NCBI GenBank assembly: GCA_012516755.1
Contig: JAAYWE010000133.1
Coordinates: forward strand, 1-8,901
DNA: 8,901 bases
Reading direction: 5' to 3'
From: Treponema sp.
GTDB taxonomy: Bacteria > Spirochaetota > Spirochaetia > Treponematales > Rectinemataceae
This document shows, in pieces, positions 1 through 6,586 of this stretch; within the stretch, counting starts at the first letter, position 1; every line of letters begins with the position of its first letter. The position numbers and the translations under genes are program-made. Under the pieces are notes generated by a model, which saw nothing but the letters and a program-made list of their open reading frames with translations, did no database searches and was not told the DNA's origin.

Positions 1-720
1 ACCAGAGCCAGTTTGCCGGACACAGGAGACTTAGCAACTATCATTGGATTAATTCCATCGGTCTTGACATTTATATCGTGTATACTATATGGATCTCTCC
101 TGGAGACCGCATTCGTCTTATTTATTTCCTGGTCATTTTGCTTAATGCTTCTGTTAATCCCGCTTGTATTCCAAAAAAAGAATTCTTTCCCAGATCTTAT
201 CAAGCAAGCAGCATCAATCGCGCTTGTACATTGTTATACAGCGCTTCTTCCGGGATTTCTCATATTCATTGTTTCCGGATTTCCTAATTCGCAGAATACG
301 ATAATCAGCTTTGCTTTGCTTACATTTGGAAACGACAGCCTTGCATGGTTTTTTGGAAAATACCTTGCTAGGAAAAGGAATCTACTAGATGTATCACCAA
401 ACAAGAGCATTTCGGGTTTTATAGGAGGTACGATTGGATCGATAGTCGCTGCCTTTATTGGACTGGGACCTATTGCCGGCGCTTGGAAGCCTTCGGGAAT
501 TGCATATATATTACTAAGCCTTTCTCTTGGATTGGGAATGGCATTCTTTGTTATTGTGGGAGACCTGTTTGAAAGCGCTCTCAAGAGATCGGCAGGAATT
601 AAGGATTCAGGCTCTATCGTACCTGGCAGGGGAGGAATTCTGGATTCATTTGATAGTCTATATTTTAGTGCACCCTTTTTTATTGCATTTTCGTATACTT
701 TTCATTTGTTCAATCTCTAG
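1..720 (+). CDS. cdsA: Phosphatidate cytidylyltransferase (CDP-diacylglycerol synthase), 5'-truncated by window edge
   Basis: CdsA is an integral inner-membrane enzyme that makes CDP-diacylglycerol from phosphatidate and CTP, the precursor of all bacterial phospholipids. The reading frame is open to base 1 and 239 residues are visible. The family is usually about 270-300 residues, so the N-terminus lies outside the window; a TTG at 13 is in frame but is unlikely to be the start. The protein is very hydrophobic, with several membrane segments. The central 'VSPNKSISGFIGG' (about residues 131-143) matches the conserved SPNKTWEGFIGG block. The C-terminal signature runs over about residues 192-218: SALKR, then IKD, then PGRGGILDSFDS. 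Two usual signature residues differ: the His of GHGG is Arg, and the Arg of DRxD is Ser. It is first in a visible cdsA-dxr-rseP operon, 24 bp before dxr, in an order common to many bacteria. The family call is firm. Confidence 0.93.
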   Translation, partial: TRASLPDTGDLATIIGLIPSVLTFISCILYGSLLETAFVLFISWSFCLMLLLIPLVFQKKNSFPDLIKQAASIALVHCYTALLPGFLIFIVSGFPNSQNTIISFALLTFGNDSLAWFFGKYLARKRNLLDVSPNKSISGFIGGTIGSIVAAFIGLGPIAGAWKPSGIAYILLSLSLGLGMAFFVIVGDLFESALKRSAGIKDSGSIVPGRGGILDSFDSLYFSAPFFIAFSYTFHLFNL

Positions 721-733
721 AAGCAAGGGTATC

Positions 734-738
734 GGAGG
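734..738 (+). promoter_or_regulatory. Ribosome binding site of dxr (decides a CTG start)
   Basis: A strong GGAGG lies six bases before the CTG at 745. A TAA at 739-741, in the dxr frame, sits between the two, so translation cannot start further upstream in this frame. This site is the main evidence for the non-canonical start. Confidence 0.8.
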
Positions 739-744
739 TAAAAG

Positions 745-1884
745 CTGAAGCGTGTTATCGTACTCGGAGCTTCTGGCTCTATTGGAAGACAGGCTCTCGA
801 TGTTATTCAACGGAGCGCGGATTCCTGCAACAAGCTCGAGCTTGTTGGTTTTTCCATCCATAGCAATCGCATCCTCGCCAAAAAGCTCAAAAGGCAATTT
901 CCTCAAGCCAAAGGAGCTTGGACTGGCAATCCATCTCTTGCTCCAGAAGAGATGGATTGGAATGGCCTCGACGCAATATCGAACCTTCTTTTGGAAACCG
1001 AAGCAGAGATAGTCCTAAACGGAATCGCTGGAGCTGCTGGTCTATCGGCGTCGATTCTAGCATTACAGAACAAAAGAGACCTAGCCCTGGCAAATAAGGA
1101 ATCCATCGTCATGGGCTATAGACTTCTAAGGAATCTTGCTCAAAAAAATCAATGCCAAATAATACCAGTAGATTCTGAGCATGCTGGGATTTTCCAAATA
1201 GTCCAGAGATTTGGCAGAGACCTTGTCTCCGAACTCATAATAACCGCATCAGGCGGACCATTCTATGCTCTTCCTCTTGAATTGCTCGATGCTGTTACGG
1301 CAGACGAGGCTTGCAAGCACCCTGTATGGCAAATGGGACGAAAGATCAGCATTGACTCTGCAACAATGGCTAATAAAGGGCTGGAACTAATCGAGGCTTC
1401 CAGGCTTTTTGATATGCCTCAAGAGCGAATCAAGGTGCTTATTCATCCGCAGAGCTATGTCCATGCAATGATTCGTACTATCGAGGGGGTTCTCTACGCC
1501 CAAATCTCAAAACCTGATATGCGTCTGCCGATACAAATGGCGCTGTATTGGCCTGAGATTGTAGAGACTTCCTTCGGGTTTGCAGATTTAGCAGACATAA
1601 GCCTCGATTTCTATGAACCTAGGCAAGAACGATATCCTATGCTCTGGATTGCACGCCAGGCTATCAACGAGGGAGATGCTCAATGCATTGTGTTCAATGC
1701 GGCCAATGAAATAGCGGTAGAATGCTTCGATAATGGAAGAATCAGATTTACCGATATATCGAACCTGGTCGCAAAGGTACTCGATCGAGATTGGAATTTG
1801 CCTATCGAATCATTCGAGGATATATTCGATATAGATATCAAAGCGCGCAGAATTGCCGCTCATCTCTCGGAGAGTTGTGGATGA
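745..1884 (+). CDS. dxr: 1-deoxy-D-xylulose 5-phosphate reductoisomerase, apparent CTG start
   Basis: Dxr (IspC) is the cytosolic NADPH- and divalent-metal-dependent enzyme that turns 1-deoxy-D-xylulose 5-phosphate into 2-C-methyl-D-erythritol 4-phosphate, the committed step of the MEP isoprenoid pathway. From CTG at 745 the product is 379 residues, normal for the family. It begins (M)KRVIVLGASGSIG, aligning with the usual Dxr N-terminus and NADPH-binding GxSGSIG (residues 8-14). Also visible are LANKES (115-120), the metal ligands in PVDSEH (D143, E145) and in NKGLE (E214), the substrate loop HPVWQMGRK (192-200) and IHPQSYVH (233-240). There is no ATG, GTG or TTG in frame between 745 and the ATG at 952. 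A start at 952 would remove the nucleotide-binding motif. The stop overlaps the rseP start (ATGA, 1881-1884), suggesting translational coupling. The function is secure; the CTG start is inferred from the sequence. Confidence 0.93.
   Translation: MKRVIVLGASGSIGRQALDVIQRSADSCNKLELVGFSIHSNRILAKKLKRQFPQAKGAWTGNPSLAPEEMDWNGLDAISNLLLETEAEIVLNGIAGAAGLSASILALQNKRDLALANKESIVMGYRLLRNLAQKNQCQIIPVDSEHAGIFQIVQRFGRDLVSELIITASGGPFYALPLELLDAVTADEACKHPVWQMGRKISIDSATMANKGLELIEASRLFDMPQERIKVLIHPQSYVHAMIRTIEGVLYAQISKPDMRLPIQMALYWPEIVETSFGFADLADISLDFYEPRQERYPMLWIARQAINEGDAQCIVFNAANEIAVECFDNGRIRFTDISNLVAKVLDRDWNLPIESFEDIFDIDIKARRIAAHLSESCG
1869..1874 (+). promoter_or_regulatory. Ribosome binding site of rseP inside the end of dxr
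   Basis: GGAGAG lies six bases before the ATG at 1881, within the last codons of dxr. It supports 1881 over an in-frame ATG at 1791 and favours coupled translation of the two genes. Confidence 0.6.
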
Positions 1885-3233
1885 TCAGTATTATTCTAGG
1901 CCTTATTGGCCTTTCCATAGTCGTGATATTTCATGAATTTGGCCACTTTGTCTTTGCTCGCTTGTCTGGCGTAGAAGTAGAGGCTTTCTCTGTAGGTTGG
2001 GGACCATCAATAATCTCCCACAAGGGCAAAAAGACGGTATGGAAGCTTTGTGCTTTTCCCATAGGAGGATATTGCAAGTTAAAGGGAGAAGAGGGATTTC
2101 AAGCAGCGGTGGATCAAAATCTCCAATATATCCCTTCGGAAAAAGGTAGTTTTTTTTCGGCTACTCCATTAAAGCGCATCTTCATTGCTTCTGCCGGGCC
2201 TCTCTTCAGCGTACTTTTTGCTGCATTTATCTTCATATTGGTAGCATCTATAGGGACTACCATTGTAACGGCACCAAATAGGATCATTCTTTCGAGCGAA
2301 ATTGGGTCCACTCTTCAAAGCGAAATGCCCAATCCTGCGGATATTGCAGGCCTTAAGACAGGCGATAAGATTATATCGATCGATGGCAAAACAATAAGGG
2401 ATTATAGCGATCTCCAGGAGATCATTGCCAGCAATCCTGGAAAAACCATGTCCATTGAGGTCTTAAGAAATGACAAAAAACATTCGCTCGTCATAACTCC
2501 CCTACTGGATCCAAATTCGGGTATAGGCGTAATTGGCGTATATGCCTGGATTGATCCTATTATAGAATCAGTGCAAGAGAAGAGTCCCGCGGCAATTGCG
2601 GATCTTCGTCCAGGTGACATCATTATGGAAGCGGATGGAAGACCCATTTCGAACACCGTAGATCTTATGCAAGTATTCAACAATGCAAATGGTTCTGTGA
2701 GTCTTAGAGTAAAGCGCGGAGATCAGACTCTCTCAATGATAATTGTCGCGAAATCGCTTGAAGAAGCGGGCATTAGATTTGAAGGTATCTTGCGAACAGA
2801 AAAAGCTAAGTCGCTTCCAGAGGCTATTTCGATGGGGGTGGAAGAGACTTTTTCTACAATTTCATTGGAAATAAAGAGTATAGGCATGCTTTTTCGCGGT
2901 GTAAATGTCTTCAAAGCCATTTCTGGACCAGCCAGGTTGACCTATCTAATTGGTACCGCTGCCTCCGAACAGATAAAAGCTGAAGGCCTCGCCGGGCTGG
3001 TACCAATTCTCGATTTCCTAGCTTTCATATCGATAGCGCTTGCCATTATGAATCTTCTTCCAATTCCTGCTTTAGATGGTGGTCGTGTCCTTATTTATTT
3101 GATAGAGCTTATCAGAAGGCGTCCAATTAATGCCAAGTCCCTCTATAGATTTCAATTCATTGGGGTCGCTTCTATTCTCTTGCTATTCCTTGTAGCAACT
3201 ATGAGTGATATTTTCTTCTTTTTAGGTAAATAG
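1881..3233 (+). CDS. rseP: Site-2-type intramembrane zinc metalloprotease with two PDZ domains
   Basis: RseP (also called RasP, YaeL or MmpA in different bacteria) is an inner-membrane M50 protease that cuts membrane-spanning substrates, typically anti-sigma factors and leftover signal peptides. The product is 450 residues. Zinc-binding and catalytic HEFGH is at 18-22 in the first membrane helix. A second helix is at about 98-125. Two PDZ domains follow, at about 130-210 and 228-292; each has an AGLKTGD/ADLRPGD-type loop followed by a strand. The second active-site motif, NLLPIPALDGG (391-401), supplies the third zinc ligand D399. A last membrane helix lies at about 431-446. Two PDZ domains match the E. 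coli type rather than single-PDZ forms. ATG 1881 was chosen because HExxH then sits in a normal short first helix; an ATG at 1791 would add 30 residues inside dxr. No RseA-like substrate gene is present here. A role in a cell-envelope stress response is known for the family but not shown by this window. Confidence 0.94.
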   Translation: MISIILGLIGLSIVVIFHEFGHFVFARLSGVEVEAFSVGWGPSIISHKGKKTVWKLCAFPIGGYCKLKGEEGFQAAVDQNLQYIPSEKGSFFSATPLKRIFIASAGPLFSVLFAAFIFILVASIGTTIVTAPNRIILSSEIGSTLQSEMPNPADIAGLKTGDKIISIDGKTIRDYSDLQEIIASNPGKTMSIEVLRNDKKHSLVITPLLDPNSGIGVIGVYAWIDPIIESVQEKSPAAIADLRPGDIIMEADGRPISNTVDLMQVFNNANGSVSLRVKRGDQTLSMIIVAKSLEEAGIRFEGILRTEKAKSLPEAISMGVEETFSTISLEIKSIGMLFRGVNVFKAISGPARLTYLIGTAASEQIKAEGLAGLVPILDFLAFISIALAIMNLLPIPALDGGRVLIYLIELIRRRPINAKSLYRFQFIGVASILLLFLVATMSDIFFFLGK

Positions 3234-3251
3234 GGATGCAACTCATGAAGA

Positions 3252-4595
3252 TTATGTGCGATCTCTACGCTCCATGTTCACAAATTTCGCATAGCTACTC
3301 TTGAACCAAACCGGAGCCTTACCTGTTGGCCCATTGCGCTGCTTGGCAACAATGATATCGGTTTCGATTTGATCGGTCTGTGAGTCATATGTCTTGGAAG
3401 TTTCTCTATCTCTATGAAGGAAGATTATAAGATCGGCATCTTGTTCGATCGACCCGGATTCTCGCAAATCAGCAAGAGTCGGCTGTTTGCCCTCTGCTTC
3501 GCGCTTGAGTTGCGAAAGAGCCACGATTGGAATATCTAGTTCTCTGGCGAGAGCCTTGAGCGATCGCGAGATAGCCGCTATCTGTTCCCACCGGGGCAAA
3601 TCGGCGTTTTCGTGGGTTATTAGCGTAAGATAATCTACGAATATTGCTCTTACCCCTCGTTCTAGTACAAGCCTGCGCGCCATGGTCCTGAGCTCAAGGA
3701 GTTTCATGTTTGGCAGATCTACTATGTAAAGTGGAGCTTCATATATTCTTGAGGCTGCATCCATAAGGCTATCATAATCGGTGGTCTTTATTCGACCTGT
3801 CCTTATGCGATCGGCAGGAATCCTTGCTTCAGAAGCAATAAGCCTCAACATAATTGCTGATTCCGACATCTCCAAAGAAAAAAATGCAACTGGAATCTTT
3901 AGATTGATTGAGGCATGCGCTGCCATTGTAAGAGCCAGGGCAGTCTTTCCCACCGAAGGCCTAGCCCCTATGACTATGAATTCAGACTTCTGAAGACCAT
4001 TCGTTAATGCATCGAGATCGGAGAGGCCGGAAGGTATACCGGTAAATGCAGCTGGGTCCGTACTGAGTTTCTCTATTAGCAGCATCGTTTCTGTTACGAT
4101 CTCTTTGGCAGAGTGATACTCAGCAGTCCTTCGATTCTGCGATATCTCGAATATCTTAGCCTGTATTTCATCGAGAATCGCATCGATATCCTTGGTTTCT
4201 TCATGCGCCATGGCTGCGGTTTCAGCGGATAGGTGCACTAGTCGCCGTCTTGTGGCCATTTCTTGCACAATTTTTGCATAGTATTCGATATTTGCAGCAG
4301 AAGGAGTAAATGAAGCCAGACTTGCAATATATGCACTTCCACCGATCCTTTCAAGATTGCCGCTGCTTCGCAGCTCCTCTGAAAGTGTAATCAGGTCTGG
4401 CTTCTGCCCTTTTTCGTGCATAGCGAGAAGAGCTTCAAATACTTCCTGGTTGGCTGAATCATAGAAGCTGTCAGGACGCAGGTATCTTATAACATTGTTT
4501 ATCGACTCGGGGTCTAGAAGAAGAGCGCCTAAGCATGCCTGCTCAGCGTCACCATTATAAAGCGGTAATGTGTCTTTAAGCGATGGACCTGCCAT
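3252..4595 (-). CDS. dnaB: Replicative DNA helicase
   Basis: DnaB is the hexameric ATP-driven 5'-3' helicase that unwinds DNA at the replication fork and works with primase DnaG and the loader. The product is 447 residues, a normal length. The N-terminal helical primase-interaction domain (about 10-105) contains AEQACLGALLLDP, and a linker helix region follows. The RecA-like domain has Walker A GARPSVGKT (210-218), the catalytic glutamate in FFSLEMS (E242), Walker B AIFVDY (D321), the H4 region SQLKREAEGK (from 361), the block DLRESGSIEQDAD (376-388) and the arginine-finger/sensor segment AKQRNGPTG (417-425, with K418 and R420). No intein or frameshift is seen. A GAGGA ribosome binding site lies about seven bases before the ATG. 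It is last in the rpsF operon, as in many bacteria, 50 bp after rplI. It ends 18 bp from the convergent rseP. Confidence 0.96.
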   Translation of the reverse strand: MAGPSLKDTLPLYNGDAEQACLGALLLDPESINNVIRYLRPDSFYDSANQEVFEALLAMHEKGQKPDLITLSEELRSSGNLERIGGSAYIASLASFTPSAANIEYYAKIVQEMATRRRLVHLSAETAAMAHEETKDIDAILDEIQAKIFEISQNRRTAEYHSAKEIVTETMLLIEKLSTDPAAFTGIPSGLSDLDALTNGLQKSEFIVIGARPSVGKTALALTMAAHASINLKIPVAFFSLEMSESAIMLRLIASEARIPADRIRTGRIKTTDYDSLMDAASRIYEAPLYIVDLPNMKLLELRTMARRLVLERGVRAIFVDYLTLITHENADLPRWEQIAAISRSLKALARELDIPIVALSQLKREAEGKQPTLADLRESGSIEQDADLIIFLHRDRETSKTYDSQTDQIETDIIVAKQRNGPTGKAPVWFKSSYAKFVNMERRDRT

Positions 4596-4605
4596 CTAAA
4601 AATCC

Positions 4606-4645
4606 TCTAGATGTACCCTACCCTTTTAGAGGGTTAAATACTAGA
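4606..4645 (-). promoter_or_regulatory. Possible structured rplI-dnaB intercistronic region
   Basis: On the - strand, TCTAG directly after the rplI stop (4645-4641) can pair with CTAGA (4610-4606). The second half abuts and partly overlaps the dnaB Shine-Dalgarno sequence (AGAGGA). Between them lies a small ACCC/GGGT hairpin (4620-4634, 7-base loop). No U-run follows, so it is not an intrinsic terminator. A role in tuning dnaB translation relative to the ribosomal genes is speculative, because the stems are short. Confidence 0.25.
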
Positions 4646-5239
4646 TCAGCTCAACTGACCGCGATTCACGGCTGCCTCAAATGCTGCAGCTTGTTCTTCA
4701 GGTGTTGCTGGCTCAGATTCTGTGCGTTGCCTGCGGGTTCTGCGCTTCTTGCCTGCTTCTTCGGAAGGTTTCTTCTCCTCTGCACTCGCTGATGCTTGAG
4801 CCTCTATATTACAATGAAGTATAGCTTCGTCTTTTTCATAAAGCTTAATCACGATCTTATAGTTGCCGACAGATTTTATCGAACGATCTGGCACTTCGAT
4901 TCTCTTTCTATCGACTTCTATATTTTTCTTCAAAAGTTCTTCTGCAATTGTGTGGCTCGTAACCGCACCGTAAAGTTTTCCATTCTTTCCCGCAGGCATC
5001 GAGATAACGAGAGGTTCTGCCTCGATTCTCTCTTTTAAAGTGCGAGAAGAAAGCCTTTTCTGCTCTTTAATGGTTTGAATCTCCGCTTGTCGCTTCAAAA
5101 ACAATGCTTCGGTCTTTTCATTGTAGACCATGACCATTTTTTTTGGCAGAAGATAATTGCGTGCATATCCTGGCGCAACTTCCTTGACGTCTCCAATTTC
5201 ACCCAAATTGGGTATGTCTTGATTTAATATAACTTTCAT
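4646..5239 (-). CDS. rplI: 50S ribosomal protein L9 with long charged C-terminal extension
   Basis: L9 binds 23S rRNA near the L1 stalk and helps reading-frame maintenance. The product is 197 residues, against about 150 for the usual family member. The N-terminal domain is typical: MKVILNQDIPNLGEIGDVKE, then GYARNYLLPKK (24-34). The connecting helix (about 40-75) and the C-terminal domain follow, with GKNGKLYGAVTSHTI (84-98) and a strand ending near residue 145. The last 50 or so residues are extra, being Ala/Glu/Lys-rich with a basic patch KKRRTRRQR (164-172), and look disordered. The ATG at 5239 is preferred over a TTG at 5245, because the AAGGAG motif lies 7-8 bases before the ATG and almost touches the TTG. 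The upstream gene stops two bases before this ATG, so its end carries the ribosome binding site and coupling is likely. Confidence 0.95.
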   Translation of the reverse strand: MKVILNQDIPNLGEIGDVKEVAPGYARNYLLPKKMVMVYNEKTEALFLKRQAEIQTIKEQKRLSSRTLKERIEAEPLVISMPAGKNGKLYGAVTSHTIAEELLKKNIEVDRKRIEVPDRSIKSVGNYKIVIKLYEKDEAILHCNIEAQASASAEEKKPSEEAGKKRRTRRQRTESEPATPEEQAAAFEAAVNRGQLS

Positions 5240-5241
5240 GT

Positions 5242-6216
5242 TCAAGCTCCTTTATGCATTCGATATTGCAGCCAAACTTCCGATACACCGAGCATTGGGG
5301 CCAGGATTGCAGCTGCAATCCTGATTTTGGCTTCGTAAAACATGAGTATCATGAGCAAAATCAATAATAGGCCAGCTAGGCGCTGCATATTTCTCAATCG
5401 AAAAAAATACGAAATCAGGCTAAAGCCTTGTAATGCATACCAACAAGCAGCGGCCAGAGAGACATTCCAGGCGATTATGGCAAAGACTCCTCTCTCATTT
5501 CCATAAAGAACGCAGATTAGAGCAAGCCAACCCAAAATGCTTGGCCAGAGAAGCCATGAAGGCACGCTGAATACAAATGCATTCTTCTTTGCTTCTCCTT
5601 TTTGCTTCCAAATTCTAGCAGATGCAAGACTATTGCCTATATGCCAGCTACCTGCAAGCAGAAGCCACGATGCTACTCCGAAAGATCTCATAATGATCGA
5701 TATTGCAGGAATGACATAATTCTGTTCGATAGCCGATGCGTCCAAATCCTGAATGCCTGATGAGTTCAAAAGCTGGGCTATCATATCTGCTATCGATCTC
5801 CGTGCTTCTGGTGTACCTATACTAATACTGAAAAGATAAGCAAATAGCACAGAGACAACTATTGTAGCAGCTATGATTTTTACCCAGGCATCGCTCTTTA
5901 ATAGATTCATTGCTCCTATTGTTGCTAGAAGCAATGCTGGAAGCAATAGAGTCTGAAGAAATATGGGTAACTCTTTCCAGCCCATCCTAGAAAGTTCAAT
6001 TGTGCTTATTGCCGCCACTATCGAGAGTGATACTAGAATGGAGAGCAAACCTTCCCTCTTGTTCTCCTTACGAAACACATATTGAATAGGGATCAAAAAT
6101 GCAAACGCAAGAAAACCGCTAGCATAGAGAAATCCAGACAGAAGTCCAAATGGAATAAAGACACGCCATGAATATTTGCTAGACGATTCCGACTTTATGC
6201 TCTGAGATACTTCCAT
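5242..6216 (-). CDS. Polytopic membrane protein, DUF2232/YybS-like
   Basis: This is an integral membrane protein of about 324 residues with roughly eight predicted membrane spans, at about 20-50, 57-75, 86-107, 112-135, 168-195, 218-240, 245-272 and 280-315 (the last may be two). A hydrophilic loop lies at about 136-165. The short charged N-terminus looks cytoplasmic. The C-terminal part has a GNE motif (240-242), a YALQGFSLISYFF segment (261-273) and ends in LGVSEVWLQYR. This pattern resembles the DUF2232/YybS family, which is found beside rplI and dnaB in several bacterial groups. No catalytic motif is visible and the function is unknown. The start could be ATG 6216 or the adjacent TTG 6219; the ribosome binding site is weak (GAGCGAG). 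A small hairpin lies just upstream. It sits between rpsR and rplI, so it should be cotranscribed with ribosomal proteins. The gene is clear, the family assignment moderate. Confidence 0.8.
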   Translation of the reverse strand: MEVSQSIKSESSSKYSWRVFIPFGLLSGFLYASGFLAFAFLIPIQYVFRKENKREGLLSILVSLSIVAAISTIELSRMGWKELPIFLQTLLLPALLLATIGAMNLLKSDAWVKIIAATIVVSVLFAYLFSISIGTPEARRSIADMIAQLLNSSGIQDLDASAIEQNYVIPAISIIMRSFGVASWLLLAGSWHIGNSLASARIWKQKGEAKKNAFVFSVPSWLLWPSILGWLALICVLYGNERGVFAIIAWNVSLAAACWYALQGFSLISYFFRLRNMQRLAGLLLILLMILMFYEAKIRIAAAILAPMLGVSEVWLQYRMHKGA

Positions 6217-6231
6217 CAATGTCGCTCGCTC

Positions 6232-6249
6232 TTTGGACCAGATTCCAAA
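6232..6249 (-). other. Intercistronic hairpin between rpsR and the membrane protein gene
   Basis: TTTGGA and TCCAAA form a perfect 6-bp stem around a 6-base loop, seven bases after the rpsR stop. No U-run follows, so it is not a standard terminator. It could mark an mRNA processing or stability point, or lower expression of the poorly initiated membrane protein. The structure is directly visible; the function is guesswork. Confidence 0.4.
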
Positions 6250-6256
6250 CGCTGGG

Positions 6257-6574
6257 CTATTTTATAACATAGGGAAGAAGCCCAAGAGCCCTTGCCCTCT
6301 TGATATTTACTGCCAGCATTCGCTGGTGCTTTGAGCAAGTACCAGTGATGCGCCTAGGAAGAATCTTGCCTCGTTCAGTCGTATAACGCCGAAGAAGCTC
6401 TGCGTCTTTATAATCTATCTTTACATTCTGAGTGCAGAAGCGACAGACTTTTTTACGAAAGAAGCCCTTTCCTTTGCGAACTCCATTCCGGTCATCCTGA
6501 TCTCTGTGCAGTTCTTGTTGTTCCGCTTCTACATTAGAAGCTCTAGATTCATCGATATCTCTCATCTCATCCAT
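6257..6574 (-). CDS. rpsR: 30S ribosomal protein S18 with N-terminal extension and CxxC/CxxH motif
   Basis: S18 binds as a heterodimer with S6 to the platform of the 30S subunit. The product is 105 residues; the family core is about 70-80. The core starts at about residue 38 (FFRKKVCRFC) and ends in the typical LGLLPYVIK. The RRYTTERGKILPRRITGTC segment (62-80) is strongly conserved in the family. The first 37 or so residues are extra, acidic and polar, followed by a short basic stretch. C44, C47, C80 and H83 (CxxC...CxxH) could bind zinc, as in the cysteine-containing S18 forms known from some bacteria. AGGAG lies about six bases before the ATG, supporting the long form, and the gap to ssb is only 12 bp. 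Its cotranscription with rpsF keeps both partners of the S6:S18 complex together. Confidence 0.95.
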   Translation of the reverse strand: MDEMRDIDESRASNVEAEQQELHRDQDDRNGVRKGKGFFRKKVCRFCTQNVKIDYKDAELLRRYTTERGKILPRRITGTCSKHQRMLAVNIKRARALGLLPYVIK

Positions 6575-6586
6575 ACTAATCTCCTA

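Noticed and set aside
234..584. 116-codon open frame on the - strand within cdsA
   Set aside because: It is antisense to a well-conserved enzyme and shows no ribosome binding site or recognisable motif.
1791..1880. N-terminal extension of rseP from an ATG inside dxr
   Set aside because: The added 30 residues are hydrophilic and lie within the dxr coding region. ATG 1881 has a ribosome binding site and puts HExxH in a normal first helix.
952..1884. ATG 952 as the dxr start
   Set aside because: It would remove the first 69 residues, including the NADPH-binding GASGSIG motif, and has no support over CTG 745 with its GGAGG.
3234..3262. Weak CAT/ATG stem at the rseP-dnaB junction as a bidirectional terminator
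   Set aside because: Only three pairs with interruptions and no U-run on either strand.
4583..5038. Cys-rich short + strand open frames opposite rplI
   Set aside because: Their composition is the reverse-strand shadow of the Lys/Glu/Ala-rich L9 tail; no start context.
5240..5245. TTG 5245 as the rplI start
   Set aside because: It nearly touches the Shine-Dalgarno sequence. ATG 5239 gives proper spacing and the canonical MKVIL start of L9.
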